Source: Bifidobacterium magnum
Lineage (GTDB): Bacteria; Actinomycetota; Actinomycetes; Actinomycetales; Bifidobacteriaceae
Reading direction: 5' to 3'
NCBI RefSeq assembly: GCF_000741255.1
Contig: NZ_JGZB01000004.1
Coordinates: 433,047 to 497,046 of the forward strand
Length of the DNA stretch: 64,000 nt
Shown here: positions 20,532 through 29,029 of the stretch, one piece after another
How the letters are laid out: each line of letters starts with the position of its first letter
How positions within the stretch are numbered: position 1 is the first letter of the stretch
Program-made: the position numbers and the translations under genes
Notes under the pieces: generated by a model
Seen by the model: the letters and a program-made list of their open reading frames with translations, nothing else
Told to the model about the DNA's origin: nothing
The model's database searches: none

Positions 20532-21557
20532 TCATGCGTGCGGAGGCGCCGTGCTGTTGCGCACTACCAGACTGGTGGGCATGACGATATGCCGCTCGCC
20601 AAGGTTCTGGGTGTTGGCGTCGATAAGCAGTTGCATGGCGGCCTCGGCCATCTCTTGTAGCGGCTGCAATACGGTGGTAAGCGGCGGCCCGAGGAACGCC
20701 GAAGTCTGTACATCGTCGAATCCCACTACGGACAGATCTTCCGGGATGCGCAGCCTGTGCTGGCGCGCGGCCTCGTATACGCCCATGGCCTGCAAGTCGC
20801 TGCCCGCGAAAATGGCGGTGGGACGATCCGGATTGCTCAGCAGCTCCATGGCCTGCGCATAACCGCCGGGCATGGTGAAGTCGCCTTCCATAATGAGTTC
20901 CGGATCCGTGGTGAGTCCGTATTCCGAAAGGGCGGAACTGTATCCGTCCAGGCGCGCCTTGGAGCACATCATTTCGCCGGGTCCTGTGATGATGGCGATG
21001 CGGCGGTGTCCGAGTGAAAGCAAATGGCGTGTCGCGATGACGCCGCCCGTCCAGTTGTCGGCCTGTACGGAGTATTTGGTGCCTGCCGGGTCTCCTGACG
21101 GGTCGAAAATCACGTAGGGAATGTTGTGGGAGTGCAGCTTTTCCTTTTCCGCATTGGTGAGATTGGAAAAGATGAGAATGGCGCCCAACGGCTGTCTGCG
21201 CAGGATGCCGTCCACCCACGAGGAGTCGGGGCGCTGTCGGTCGCCGCTTTCGGTGGTATTGACGCTCAAGTCAAGCTGTTTCGCCTTGTCCAACACGCCG
21301 CGCAACACTTCCAGCGACCATAGCGTGTCGAATGTCTGAAACACGATTTCGATGACGGGCTGCGCCTTTTTGGGGGGAGTGACGCGTCGTTCGTACCCAT
21401 ACTTGCGCAAGGTGCGTTCGATAATCGCTTTCGTCTCTTCCGCAACGTCGGAACGTCCGTTCAGCGTTTTAGAGACGGTGGCCAAAGAAAAGCCCGTTTC
21501 TTCGGCTATGTCCGACAATCGAATTTTGGAACCATTGCGGTGAGAGGAATTTGGCAT
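20532..21557 (-). CDS. LacI-family transcriptional regulator of the xylo-oligosaccharide genes
   Basis: A 341-residue repressor. The N-terminal helix-turn-helix reads IRLSDIAEETGFSLATVSKTLNG, followed by the hinge and a periplasmic-binding-protein-like sugar domain with typical ends GFDDVQTSAFLGPPLTTV. The start at 21557 has GGAGGTGCG upstream and gives a standard N-terminus; a longer frame adds 34 unlikely residues. It is divergent from the ABC importer, and perfect palindromes rich in TTCGAA lie in the shared spacer. The inducer is probably a xylo- or arabinoxylo-oligosaccharide or xylose, judged from neighbours only. Confidence 0.9.
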   Translation of the reverse strand: MPNSSHRNGSKIRLSDIAEETGFSLATVSKTLNGRSDVAEETKAIIERTLRKYGYERRVTPPKKAQPVIEIVFQTFDTLWSLEVLRGVLDKAKQLDLSVNTTESGDRQRPDSSWVDGILRRQPLGAILIFSNLTNAEKEKLHSHNIPYVIFDPSGDPAGTKYSVQADNWTGGVIATRHLLSLGHRRIAIITGPGEMMCSKARLDGYSSALSEYGLTTDPELIMEGDFTMPGGYAQAMELLSNPDRPTAIFAGSDLQAMGVYEAARQHRLRIPEDLSVVGFDDVQTSAFLGPPLTTVLQPLQEMAEAAMQLLIDANTQNLGERHIVMPTSLVVRNSTAPPHA

Positions 21558-21586
21558 ACGCACCTCCTTGTGTCGGACATAGTATA

Positions 21587-21601
21587 TTCGAAAGTTTCGA
21601 A
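21587..21601. promoter_or_regulatory. Palindromic LacI-type operator near the regulator start
   Basis: TTCGAAA-G-TTTCGAA, perfect over 7+7 bases, 30 bases upstream of the lacI-type gene start. Its position suits autoregulation. Confidence 0.65.
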
Positions 21602-21695
21602 TTGTACTAATCCGTGTTTCGTGTCGTTTTTCGCAGTCGTATTTTCCTTGTATTTCCAATGAAAACGAGCGATATATGACAATATTCTACTTAAT

Positions 21696-21760
21696 TTGAC
21701 AGATTAACAAAGTCGCATCTATGATTGTCCGTAACGAAAACAACAAAAAGTTTTCGAAAA
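21696..21760 (+). promoter_or_regulatory. Promoter and operator of the ABC importer operon
   Basis: TTGACA at 21696-21701 and TATGAT at 21720-21725 with an 18-base spacer form a near-consensus promoter. Downstream, CGAAAAC (21735-21741) pairs with GTTTTCG (21750-21756), and TTTTCGAAAA (21751-21760) is itself a perfect palindrome. These lie about where transcription starts, as expected for LacI-type repression. The remaining spacer (21602-21695) is AT-rich without clear structure; the leader from 21761 to 21890 ends in a GAGGAGGAG ribosome site. Confidence 0.75.
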
Positions 21761-21890
21761 TATTCGGAAATCTATTGCAACACAAGAGACATTGTTGTCT
21801 CCCTAAAACCATTCACACAATCAATAACCGAATATATAAATTCCTCGCCACACTTTGTGAGGCGGGTTTCTTTTCTTCGAGGAGGAGAAG

Positions 21891-23168
21891 ATGAAGTTCA
21901 AGACAATCGCAGCCGCGACGTTGGCGGCAGCAACCATGTTCAGCATGGCGGCTTGCGGCAATAACGGCGCAAGCAAGGCGGATGACAGCACCATTACGTT
22001 CTGGCACAACTCCACCGCAGGTGAGGGCAAGCAGTACTGGGACGATGTGGCCGCCGCTTTCGAAAAGGCCAATCCTGGCGTGAAGGTGGAAGTGCAGTCC
22101 ATCCAGAACGAAGACTTTGACGGCAAGCTCCAGACCGCTATGCAGGATCCTTCCACGGGCCCGGACGTGTTCATGCAGCGTGGTGGCGAAAAGACGGAAG
22201 ATCTTATTGAAGCCGGCCAGCTTATGGATCTTTCGGACAAGATCGACGACACCATCAAGACGGACATGAAGACGGCGCTGACCGCCGCCACTTTTGACGA
22301 CAAGGTCTATGGCGTGCCGGTTTCCGTGGAACCGGGCGGCCTGTGGTATTCCGTGGACCTGTTCAAGCAGGCCGGCATTACCGACACCCCCACCACTTGG
22401 GATGATCTGCTCAAGGATGCGACCCAGCTCAAGGACGCCGGCATCGACGCCATCGCCCTCGGCGCCAAGGACGCATGGCCGGCGGCGCACTGGTTCTACT
22501 GGCTCGCCCTTCGCGAATGCTCTCCGAAAGCCTTCCAGAGCGCAGTCGGCGACAAGGACTTCTCTGACCAGTGCTGGGTTGACGCAGGCAATAAGCTCGA
22601 AGATCTCAACAAACTCGGCGTGTTCAACGACGGCTTCCTGACCACCTCCGCACAGCAGGGCGCAAGCTCCTCCGCAGGCCTTCTGGCTAACCATAAGGCG
22701 GCTATGGAACTCATGGGCGCTTGGGAACCGGGCGTCGTCAAGGATCTGACCCCGGACAAGACCGCCATGAAGGATCTGAGCTACTTCGCATTCCCGTCCG
22801 TCGAAGGCGGCAAGGGTGAGGAAGGCGCTCTCATGGGCGGCGTTACCTTCTTCTCCGTCAACGCTCTCGCCGGCGACAACGCCGTCAAGTTCGTGAATTT
22901 CATCGCAAGCAAGGAAAACCAGGAGAACTACGCCAAGGCGTTCTCCACGATCCCGGCTTCCGAACCGGCACGTAACGTAGTCACCGACCCGGCCCTCAAG
23001 ACCGTCATCTCCTACCTCGACAAGGCCCCGACCATGCAGCAGTGGATGGATACCGATCTTGGTTCCAACGTCGGCAACGCCCTGAACACGGCGATTGTCA
23101 ACATGCTCACGGGCAAGGGCACTGTGGACGACATCATCTCTACCATGAAGTCCGCGGCGGCGAAGTAA
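21891..23168 (+). CDS. ABC importer sugar-binding lipoprotein (xylo-oligosaccharide type)
   Basis: A 425-residue family 1 extracellular solute-binding protein. The signal peptide ends in the lipobox FSMAAC with lipid-modified Cys 22; the mature protein would sit on the outer face of the membrane. [27 protein letters not shown] and the TGPDVFM region are typical of oligosaccharide binders. Trp residues in WPAAHWFYW may stack on sugar rings. It heads a three-gene importer, with the two permeases downstream and no ATPase gene in the cluster; a shared MsiK-like ATPase elsewhere would energise it, as is usual in bifidobacteria. Confidence 0.92.
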   Translation: MKFKTIAAATLAAATMFSMAACGNNGASKADDSTITFWHNSTAGEGKQYWDDVAAAFEKANPGVKVEVQSIQNEDFDGKLQTAMQDPSTGPDVFMQRGGEKTEDLIEAGQLMDLSDKIDDTIKTDMKTALTAATFDDKVYGVPVSVEPGGLWYSVDLFKQAGITDTPTTWDDLLKDATQLKDAGIDAIALGAKDAWPAAHWFYWLALRECSPKAFQSAVGDKDFSDQCWVDAGNKLEDLNKLGVFNDGFLTTSAQQGASSSAGLLANHKAAMELMGAWEPGVVKDLTPDKTAMKDLSYFAFPSVEGGKGEEGALMGGVTFFSVNALAGDNAVKFVNFIASKENQENYAKAFSTIPASEPARNVVTDPALKTVISYLDKAPTMQQWMDTDLGSNVGNALNTAIVNMLTGKGTVDDIISTMKSAAAK

Positions 23169-23202
23169 CCCCATCAGTGAACTTGGTTCACACCCTCTAG
23201 GC

Positions 23203-23233
23203 AACCGGTGCCGGTGAAAAACCGGCACCGGTT
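23203..23233 (+). terminator. Intercistronic hairpin after the binding protein gene
   Basis: A 13-base-pair perfect GC-rich stem (AACCGGTGCCGGT with ACCGGCACCGGTT) closed by GAAAA, without a T-run. Such hairpins between binding protein and permease genes commonly stabilise the upstream message, giving more binding protein than permease. Confidence 0.75.
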
Positions 23234-23286
23234 ACTTATGCACAAACAGAAGTACGTAAAAGGTTTGCACAGCCAGGAGATACGTT

Positions 23287-24363
23287 ATGAGCGCAAGTAT
23301 GGACGCGGCGATTACCGCTCGGCCGCTCGATGAAGATAAGAATGCGCAAGATAAGAAGAAGGCGTCGGCACGGAGCGCCAAGGTCCGCAACGGATTTGAA
23401 ATTACGGTGCTGTCGGCACCGGCCATCATTGTTTTTGTGTTCTTTGTGATCGTGCCTATTATTTTGGGCGCATATTACGGTTTGTATAAGTGGAAGGGTT
23501 TCGGTAGCCCGTCCACTACGGGAACGTTCGTAGGACTTCAGAATTACATTACGGCCCTGAAAGACCCGACTTTCCAGTCGGCAATCGGTCACACCTTCCT
23601 GGTGCTCATCGGTTCGCTTATTCTTCAGGGACCGCTCTCCATCCTGTTTGCACTGCTGCTCAACCAGAAGTTCAAGGGTCGCGCACTGATCCGTACGCTG
23701 ATCTTCGTTCCCTACGTTGTTTCGGAAGTTATCGTAGGTACGGGCTGGAGCCTGCTGCTCCAGAAGGCTGGCGCCATCAACGCGTTGCTCGAGAAGATGC
23801 ACCTCGCGGGTATCGACTGGATCGCCAACCCGAAGTACGCCATCTGGACGCTGCTCGTGATCATTACGTGGAAGTACATCGGCTTCGCCGTCATCCTTAT
23901 GCTTGCCGGCATGCAGTCGATTCCTGAAGAACTGTACGAGGCGGCCAAGGTGGACGGCGCCGGATTCTGGCAGATGCAGAAGGACATCACGCTTCCGCTG
24001 CTGGCTCCGACGATCCGCATCTGGGCGTTCCTCTCCATGATCGGCTCCCTGCAGCTGTTCGATCTCGTCTACATCATTTGGGGCCAGTACGTTGCCGATA
24101 CGGCTGGCGTATCCACGATGGCTACCTACATGGTGCGCGAAGGCCGCATCGCCGGCAACTACGGTTACGGCTCGGCAGTCGCCCTCATCATGTTCATCAT
24201 CTCCCTCATCGTCGCCCTCACGTACCAGCACTTCGTGCTGAACCGCGATCTTGACGGCGCGCTGACGGACGCCAAGTCCGAAAAGAAGCGCAAGAAGAAG
24301 CTCATGAAGGAACAGCAGATGGCCAAGGAAGCCATCGCCATTGCAGACAGCGAGGTGAAGTGA
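23287..24363 (+). CDS. ABC sugar transporter permease, MalF type
   Basis: A 358-residue inner membrane permease with about six membrane segments. The EAA loop that docks the ATPase reads EELYEAAKVDGAGFWQMQK with the conserved Gly, followed by ITLPLLAP. The N-terminal 35 residues are hydrophilic and charged; the C-terminal tail is Lys-rich. It pairs with the next gene to form the channel for the lipoprotein at 21891-23168. Start is the ATG at 23287 with AGGAGATACGTT upstream. Confidence 0.92.
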   Translation: MSASMDAAITARPLDEDKNAQDKKKASARSAKVRNGFEITVLSAPAIIVFVFFVIVPIILGAYYGLYKWKGFGSPSTTGTFVGLQNYITALKDPTFQSAIGHTFLVLIGSLILQGPLSILFALLLNQKFKGRALIRTLIFVPYVVSEVIVGTGWSLLLQKAGAINALLEKMHLAGIDWIANPKYAIWTLLVIITWKYIGFAVILMLAGMQSIPEELYEAAKVDGAGFWQMQKDITLPLLAPTIRIWAFLSMIGSLQLFDLVYIIWGQYVADTAGVSTMATYMVREGRIAGNYGYGSAVALIMFIISLIVALTYQHFVLNRDLDGALTDAKSEKKRKKKLMKEQQMAKEAIAIADSEVK

Positions 24364-24364
24364 T

Positions 24365-25276
24365 ATGTCCGCAGCAACATTGTCCGTTTCGGGACGTCGC
24401 TCCCGCAAGAACAATTCCCCGCGCAACCTCAAGAAAGAGGGCTACCGCGTTTCGCAGAAGACGCCGTGGGGCAATCCGATCGTCTATTTCTTCTCGCTGT
24501 TGCTTGTGGCGATCTGCGTGTCGCCCGTGCTGTACATCATCTTCGGCGGCTTCCGCACCAACTCGCAGATCACCAATGATCCTGCCGGATGGCCGAACCC
24601 GTGGAATGCGCAGAACTACATCAGCGTGGTCACGAGCTCCACGTTCTGGATCGAGATGGTCAACTCGATTATCGTGGCCATTTGCACCGTGGTGGGCGTC
24701 GTCGTGCTTGCGGTTATGGTGAGCTTCGCCATTTCGCGCTACCACTTCAAGATGTCCAAGGCGATGTATTCCCTGTTCTCCGCAGGCCTGATGTTCCCGA
24801 TGACCGTCGCCATCACGCCGCTGTACCTCATGGTGCGCAACCTGGGCTTGGCCAACTCGCTGGGCGGCATCATTTTGCCGCAGATCGCATTTGGTCTGCC
24901 TCAGGCGATCATCATTCTCGTTCCGTTCCTGCAGTCCATTCCGTTGGAGTTGGAAGAGGCCTGCATGCTCGATGGTTGCTCCCGTCTCGGCTTCTTCTGG
25001 CGCATGGCATTGCCACTTGCCATGCCAGGCGTGGCCACGGTAGGTATCTTGACCTTCGTGTCGAGCTGGAATTCCTACATGCTGCCATTGTTCGTGCTCA
25101 ACACGGAGAATAACTACACGCTTCCGTTGGGCGTGCAGATGTTCAGCTCCCAGCATTCCGCGGATACCGCTCAGGTGCTTGCCTTCACATCGCTTGCTAT
25201 GCTGCCCGCGCTGATTTGCTTCACGATCTTCCAGAAGAAGATCGTGGGCGGTCTGACCGGTGCTGTGAAGGGCTGA
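24365..25276 (+). CDS. ABC sugar transporter permease, MalG type
   Basis: A 303-residue permease with about six membrane segments and the EAA loop LELEEACMLDGCSRLGFF followed by MALPLAMPG. It begins one base after the stop of the MalF-type gene, with a GAGGTGAAG ribosome site inside that gene, so the two subunits are translated together. A charged cytosolic N-terminus of about 40 residues precedes the first segment. A hairpin follows the stop. Confidence 0.92.
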   Translation: MSAATLSVSGRRSRKNNSPRNLKKEGYRVSQKTPWGNPIVYFFSLLLVAICVSPVLYIIFGGFRTNSQITNDPAGWPNPWNAQNYISVVTSSTFWIEMVNSIIVAICTVVGVVVLAVMVSFAISRYHFKMSKAMYSLFSAGLMFPMTVAITPLYLMVRNLGLANSLGGIILPQIAFGLPQAIIILVPFLQSIPLELEEACMLDGCSRLGFFWRMALPLAMPGVATVGILTFVSSWNSYMLPLFVLNTENNYTLPLGVQMFSSQHSADTAQVLAFTSLAMLPALICFTIFQKKIVGGLTGAVKG

Positions 25277-25303
25277 TATCCGTTCTCTTCCACCTCCACA
25301 AAT

Positions 25304-25353
25304 GAAACCATGACGTATATTGCGGTTGCCGACGCGGTATCCGTCATGGTTTC
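25304..25353 (+). terminator. Hairpin after the permease genes
   Basis: A 12-base-pair perfect stem (GAAACCATGACG with CGTCATGGTTTC), a 26-base loop and CCTATTATT after it. It probably ends or weakens the importer transcript before the second GH43 gene. No clear promoter was seen in the rest of this 170-base spacer. Confidence 0.6.
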
Positions 25354-25446
25354 CCTATTATTGCGTCATTTATTGCCTCGCTGCAGTACGCACACATAGT
25401 TCTTTTCATGGCACATATTGCGCCATTTTCATTACTGGAGCCTCTT

Positions 25447-27072
25447 ATGACTATCTCTAATCCTGTGCTCACCGGTTTCTATGCTGATCCTTCTATGATT
25501 CGCGTGGGCGACACGTACTATATTGCGAACTCCACCTTTGAATGGTGGCCCGGCGTGACTTTGCACCAGTCCAAAGATTTGGCCAACTGGCAGCCCGTCG
25601 CGAGCCCGCTCAACTCCATCACGAAGCTCGACATGAAGGGCAATCCGTCTTCGGGCGGCATTTGGGCCCCCGACCTGTCCTATGCCGACGGCCTGTTCTG
25701 GCTGATTTACACCGATGTGAAAGTCGTCAACGGCGCCTTCAAGGATTGCACGAACTATCTGATCACCGCGCCGTCCATTGAAGGACCGTGGAGCGATCCC
25801 TACCGCCTCGACGGCGTGGGATTCGACGCCAGCCTGTTCCATGACGATGACGGCCGCAAGTATCTGGTTCAGCAGACATGGGATTACCGTGAATGGCACC
25901 ACCCGTTCAACGGCATCACGCTTACCGAGCTCAATACGGAAACCATGAAGCTCATGCCCGAAACCGCACGCCGCATCTGGGCGGGTACGGCCGTCAAGGT
26001 TACCGAAGGCCCGCACATCTACAAGAAGGACGGATACTACTATCTGTTTGCCGCGGAAGGCGGCACGATGTGGGAACACCAGGAATCCGTGGCGCGCTCA
26101 CGCACGCTGGATGCCGATTCCTTCGAAGTCATGCCGAACAACCCGTTCATCGGCAACTATGTGACTCCTGAATCCTATCTGCAGAAGCAGGGCCATGGCG
26201 CCCTCGTGGACACGCCGAGCGGCGAGTGGTATTACGCGTCGCTGACGGGCCGTCCGCTGCATGACGCCACCGAACCCGTGCACGGTACGCGCGGCTGGTG
26301 CCCGCTGGGCCGTGAGACTTCCATCCAGAAAGTCGAATGGGATGAGGACGGCTGGCCGTATGTGGTCGGAGGACCGGCAGGACAGCGCTATGTGCCCGAA
26401 CCTGTGGATGCCATCGCGACCGAACCTGAACAGCACAATATTGAAGACGATTTCACGAGCACTGAACTTGAAATCGGATGGAACACGCTGCGCGTGCCGT
26501 TCGACGAGACGATGGGCACCGTGGGCGACGGCGCGTTGACGCTGTATGGACAGGGATCCCTGTGCAACCTCTTCGAGCTGTCGCTCGTTGCCCGCCGCTG
26601 GCGCGCGTTCCAGTTCACGGCCACGACCTGCGTGGAATTCAATCCTTCGACCTATATGCAAATGGCCGGTCTGACGAACTATTATGCGGACATGTTCTGG
26701 TCTTGGGCATACATTTCGTGGGACGAGGAACGTCAGACGCGCGTGATCGACGTAGCGCAGAACGACCGCAACGTATATACCACGTTCCTGCGTGAAAACG
26801 CCGTGGCCATTCCCGAGGACGTGACGAAGGTGTGGCTGCGTTCCAAGACCGACGGCATCACCTACCGTTACGAATACTCGTTCGACGGCGAGGATTGGCA
26901 GCCGCTGGGTCCGGCTCTGGATTCGCGCAAGTTGTCGGACGAGTATGTGCAGCAAACGTATGGCGGATTCTTCACTGGCGCGTTCGTGGGTATGGCGGCC
27001 GTCGATTTGGCCGGCTACCGTACGCCTGCGCGCTTCACTGAATTCTCCTACATCGAAGATGCTGCGGAATAA
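25447..27072 (+). CDS. Glycoside hydrolase family 43 beta-xylosidase
   Basis: A 541-residue cytosolic enzyme without signal peptide. GH43 acids are the base Asp in FYADPSMIRVGD, the Asp in GFDASLFHDDDG and the acid Glu in TEGPHIYKKDG. The C-terminal half from about residue 340 (EDDFTSTELEIGWNTLRVP) is the beta-sandwich domain typical of XynB-type xylan 1,4-beta-xylosidases, which completes the active-site pocket. The ATG at 25447 has GGAG upstream and begins the conserved MTISNPVLTGFYADPS; an in-frame ATG at 25408 adds 13 unlike residues. It would release xylose from the ends of imported oligosaccharides. Confidence 0.92.
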   Translation: MTISNPVLTGFYADPSMIRVGDTYYIANSTFEWWPGVTLHQSKDLANWQPVASPLNSITKLDMKGNPSSGGIWAPDLSYADGLFWLIYTDVKVVNGAFKDCTNYLITAPSIEGPWSDPYRLDGVGFDASLFHDDDGRKYLVQQTWDYREWHHPFNGITLTELNTETMKLMPETARRIWAGTAVKVTEGPHIYKKDGYYYLFAAEGGTMWEHQESVARSRTLDADSFEVMPNNPFIGNYVTPESYLQKQGHGALVDTPSGEWYYASLTGRPLHDATEPVHGTRGWCPLGRETSIQKVEWDEDGWPYVVGGPAGQRYVPEPVDAIATEPEQHNIEDDFTSTELEIGWNTLRVPFDETMGTVGDGALTLYGQGSLCNLFELSLVARRWRAFQFTATTCVEFNPSTYMQMAGLTNYYADMFWSWAYISWDEERQTRVIDVAQNDRNVYTTFLRENAVAIPEDVTKVWLRSKTDGITYRYEYSFDGEDWQPLGPALDSRKLSDEYVQQTYGGFFTGAFVGMAAVDLAGYRTPARFTEFSYIEDAAE

Positions 27073-27104
27073 CCGTTTCACGCGTGTTTCATGAAGGTGC
27101 CAGA

Positions 27105-29012
27105 ATGCAAGAACAATCCTTGACGCTCGCCAAGCTCTTTGGCGAAGGATGCATGTTGCAGCGGGATGTGCCGGTGGCGGTATGGGGATGGGCCCCTGCG
27201 GGCGAGTCCGTCACCGTCACCTGCCAAAGTTCACGCGCCCAAGCCACGGCAAACGCCGAAGGCTATTGGCGCGTGACACTGGATCCGCTCGAATTCGGCG
27301 GCCCGTTCCGCCTCGCCGTCTCCACGCCGGAGGAATCCGTGGTGCGGTCCTGTTACGTAGGTGACGTGTTCTTGTGTTCTGGCCAATCCAACATGGAATT
27401 GCCCATGGGGTGGGTACGCTATGACGATCCGCAATCCTGGGATCGCCCCGCGGACTCGCTGTTGCGCCATTGCAAAGTCGCCGTGGATACGGATTTTGAA
27501 ACTCCGCGAGCGGATGTAACCGAAGCCCGTTGGGTTGGTTGCGATGCCGCCACGCTGGAAGAGTTCACGGCGGTAGGCTATTACTTCGCCCGTGTGTTGC
27601 GCAACGACTTAGACGTCCCCGTGGGACTGATCAATGTTTCGCTGGGCGGCTCTCCGATCGCGTCGTGGATGGATGCGGCTTCATTGGAAGATTTCCCATG
27701 GGCCGCCGAAGCGTTGCAGGGATATACCACCAACGCCCAGGCGCAGGAACGCAGCGAGCAAAGCCTCAAGGCAATCGCCGATTGGCATGATGAGGCCGAA
27801 CGCCGCGCCCTCGAGCAAGAGCCCGGTGAATGGATGCCCGTAACGCTTCCCGGCGTATTGGCGCAGCAGTACGCGTGGCTGCAGGATTGGTCGGGCATTC
27901 TTGAACTTTCCGTGCCCGTGGAACTTCCCGAAACCGTCGACGGGACCAGCGTGGAAAAGCTGGAAGGCTTGCTGCGGCTCGGAACATGGAAAGACAGTGA
28001 CCGGACGTTCGTCAACAACGTGTTCGTGGGCTCATGCCCCGACATGTATGTGTTGCATGATTACGCCATACCTGCGGGCATCTTGCATGCGGGCGTCAAT
28101 ACGGTACATGTGCGCCTGACCGTGGAACACGGGTCCGCCCGCGTCATGCCAGGCAAGGCGCTTACGCTCGCAGTAGGATCCCATAGCGTCAATCTGGCGG
28201 ATGGCGCCCCTTGGCGCATGCGCGTATTGTGCCATATGGACGGACCGTGCCCGTCGGAAGACTTTATTCGTTGGAAGCCCACGGCGCTCTATAACGCCAT
28301 GCTCGCTCCCTGCGCCGGTTATACGGTGCGCGGCGTCTTGTGGTATCAGGGCGAATCGGACACTGGCCCCACGCATCCCGACTATGAGCGCGCGCTTGCG
28401 TCGATGATCGCGTTGTGGCGGAGCCTCTGGAAGCAACCGCGTTTGCCGTTCCTCGTGGTCCAGTTGCCGGAACTCGGTGTGGATTGCGAAGACGATGGCG
28501 GTTGGCCAACCGTCCGCCAAGCCGAGTGGAACACGATGCTGCATGTCCAAGACGTGGCCACGGTGGTGGCGCTGGGCAGCGGCCAATGGAACGATTTGCA
28601 TCCCGTGACGAAGATTCCCGTCGGTGAGCGCCTCGCCGATCTGGCGCTGGGCCTGGTCTATGACGGATCCTCGTTGCCGCAACCATATTTGGACAAGGTG
28701 GAAACGCAGTCGCATGAAGACGGGACGCGCGAATTCGTGGTGCGTTCAGCCGCGCTGGTATGCGACAATGGCACAGTCCGCGAGTGCGATGCGGTTCCGC
28801 TGGCCTGCGGCGCGGAACCGCTCGTCTTCGAACTGGTCGATCATGCGGGGCAATGCCATACGGTCGCCGCACATATTGACGGCAGTACGGTACGCCTGCC
28901 ATATGAAGATCAGGTGAGCGAAATCCGCTACGCCTGGCATTGCGACCGTCAGGGCGCGTTGTTGCGCTCCGAGCAAGATGTTGCCGTACCTCCGGCCCGA
29001 CTGATTCTTTAA
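27105..29012 (+). CDS. SGNH acetyl esterase (sialate O-acetylesterase family), probably acetylxylan-oligosaccharide esterase
   Basis: A 635-residue intact hydrolase. The nucleophile Ser lies in CSGQSNMELPM, the oxyanion block in SLGGSPIASWMD, GVLWYQGESDTGPTHP follows, and the catalytic Asp-His pair is in WNDLHPVTK. A beta-rich insert splits the catalytic domain, as is usual. No signal peptide is present. Databases often call this family sialate 9-O-acetylesterase, but here it follows a xylosidase and an oligosaccharide importer, so deacetylation of xylo-oligosaccharides is more likely; this is inference. The ATG at 27105 has GAAGGTG upstream. The paralog at 14321-15983 is broken. Confidence 0.85.
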   Translation: MQEQSLTLAKLFGEGCMLQRDVPVAVWGWAPAGESVTVTCQSSRAQATANAEGYWRVTLDPLEFGGPFRLAVSTPEESVVRSCYVGDVFLCSGQSNMELPMGWVRYDDPQSWDRPADSLLRHCKVAVDTDFETPRADVTEARWVGCDAATLEEFTAVGYYFARVLRNDLDVPVGLINVSLGGSPIASWMDAASLEDFPWAAEALQGYTTNAQAQERSEQSLKAIADWHDEAERRALEQEPGEWMPVTLPGVLAQQYAWLQDWSGILELSVPVELPETVDGTSVEKLEGLLRLGTWKDSDRTFVNNVFVGSCPDMYVLHDYAIPAGILHAGVNTVHVRLTVEHGSARVMPGKALTLAVGSHSVNLADGAPWRMRVLCHMDGPCPSEDFIRWKPTALYNAMLAPCAGYTVRGVLWYQGESDTGPTHPDYERALASMIALWRSLWKQPRLPFLVVQLPELGVDCEDDGGWPTVRQAEWNTMLHVQDVATVVALGSGQWNDLHPVTKIPVGERLADLALGLVYDGSSLPQPYLDKVETQSHEDGTREFVVRSAALVCDNGTVRECDAVPLACGAEPLVFELVDHAGQCHTVAAHIDGSTVRLPYEDQVSEIRYAWHCDRQGALLRSEQDVAVPPARLIL

Positions 29013-29029
29013 CTACTAAGGTGGGCGGT

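Noticed and set aside
27105..29012. Reading the esterase as a sialic acid gene because of its family name
   Set aside because: It lies in the xylan island 24 kb from the nan locus and follows a GH43 xylosidase, so acetyl-xylan oligosaccharides are the better substrate guess.
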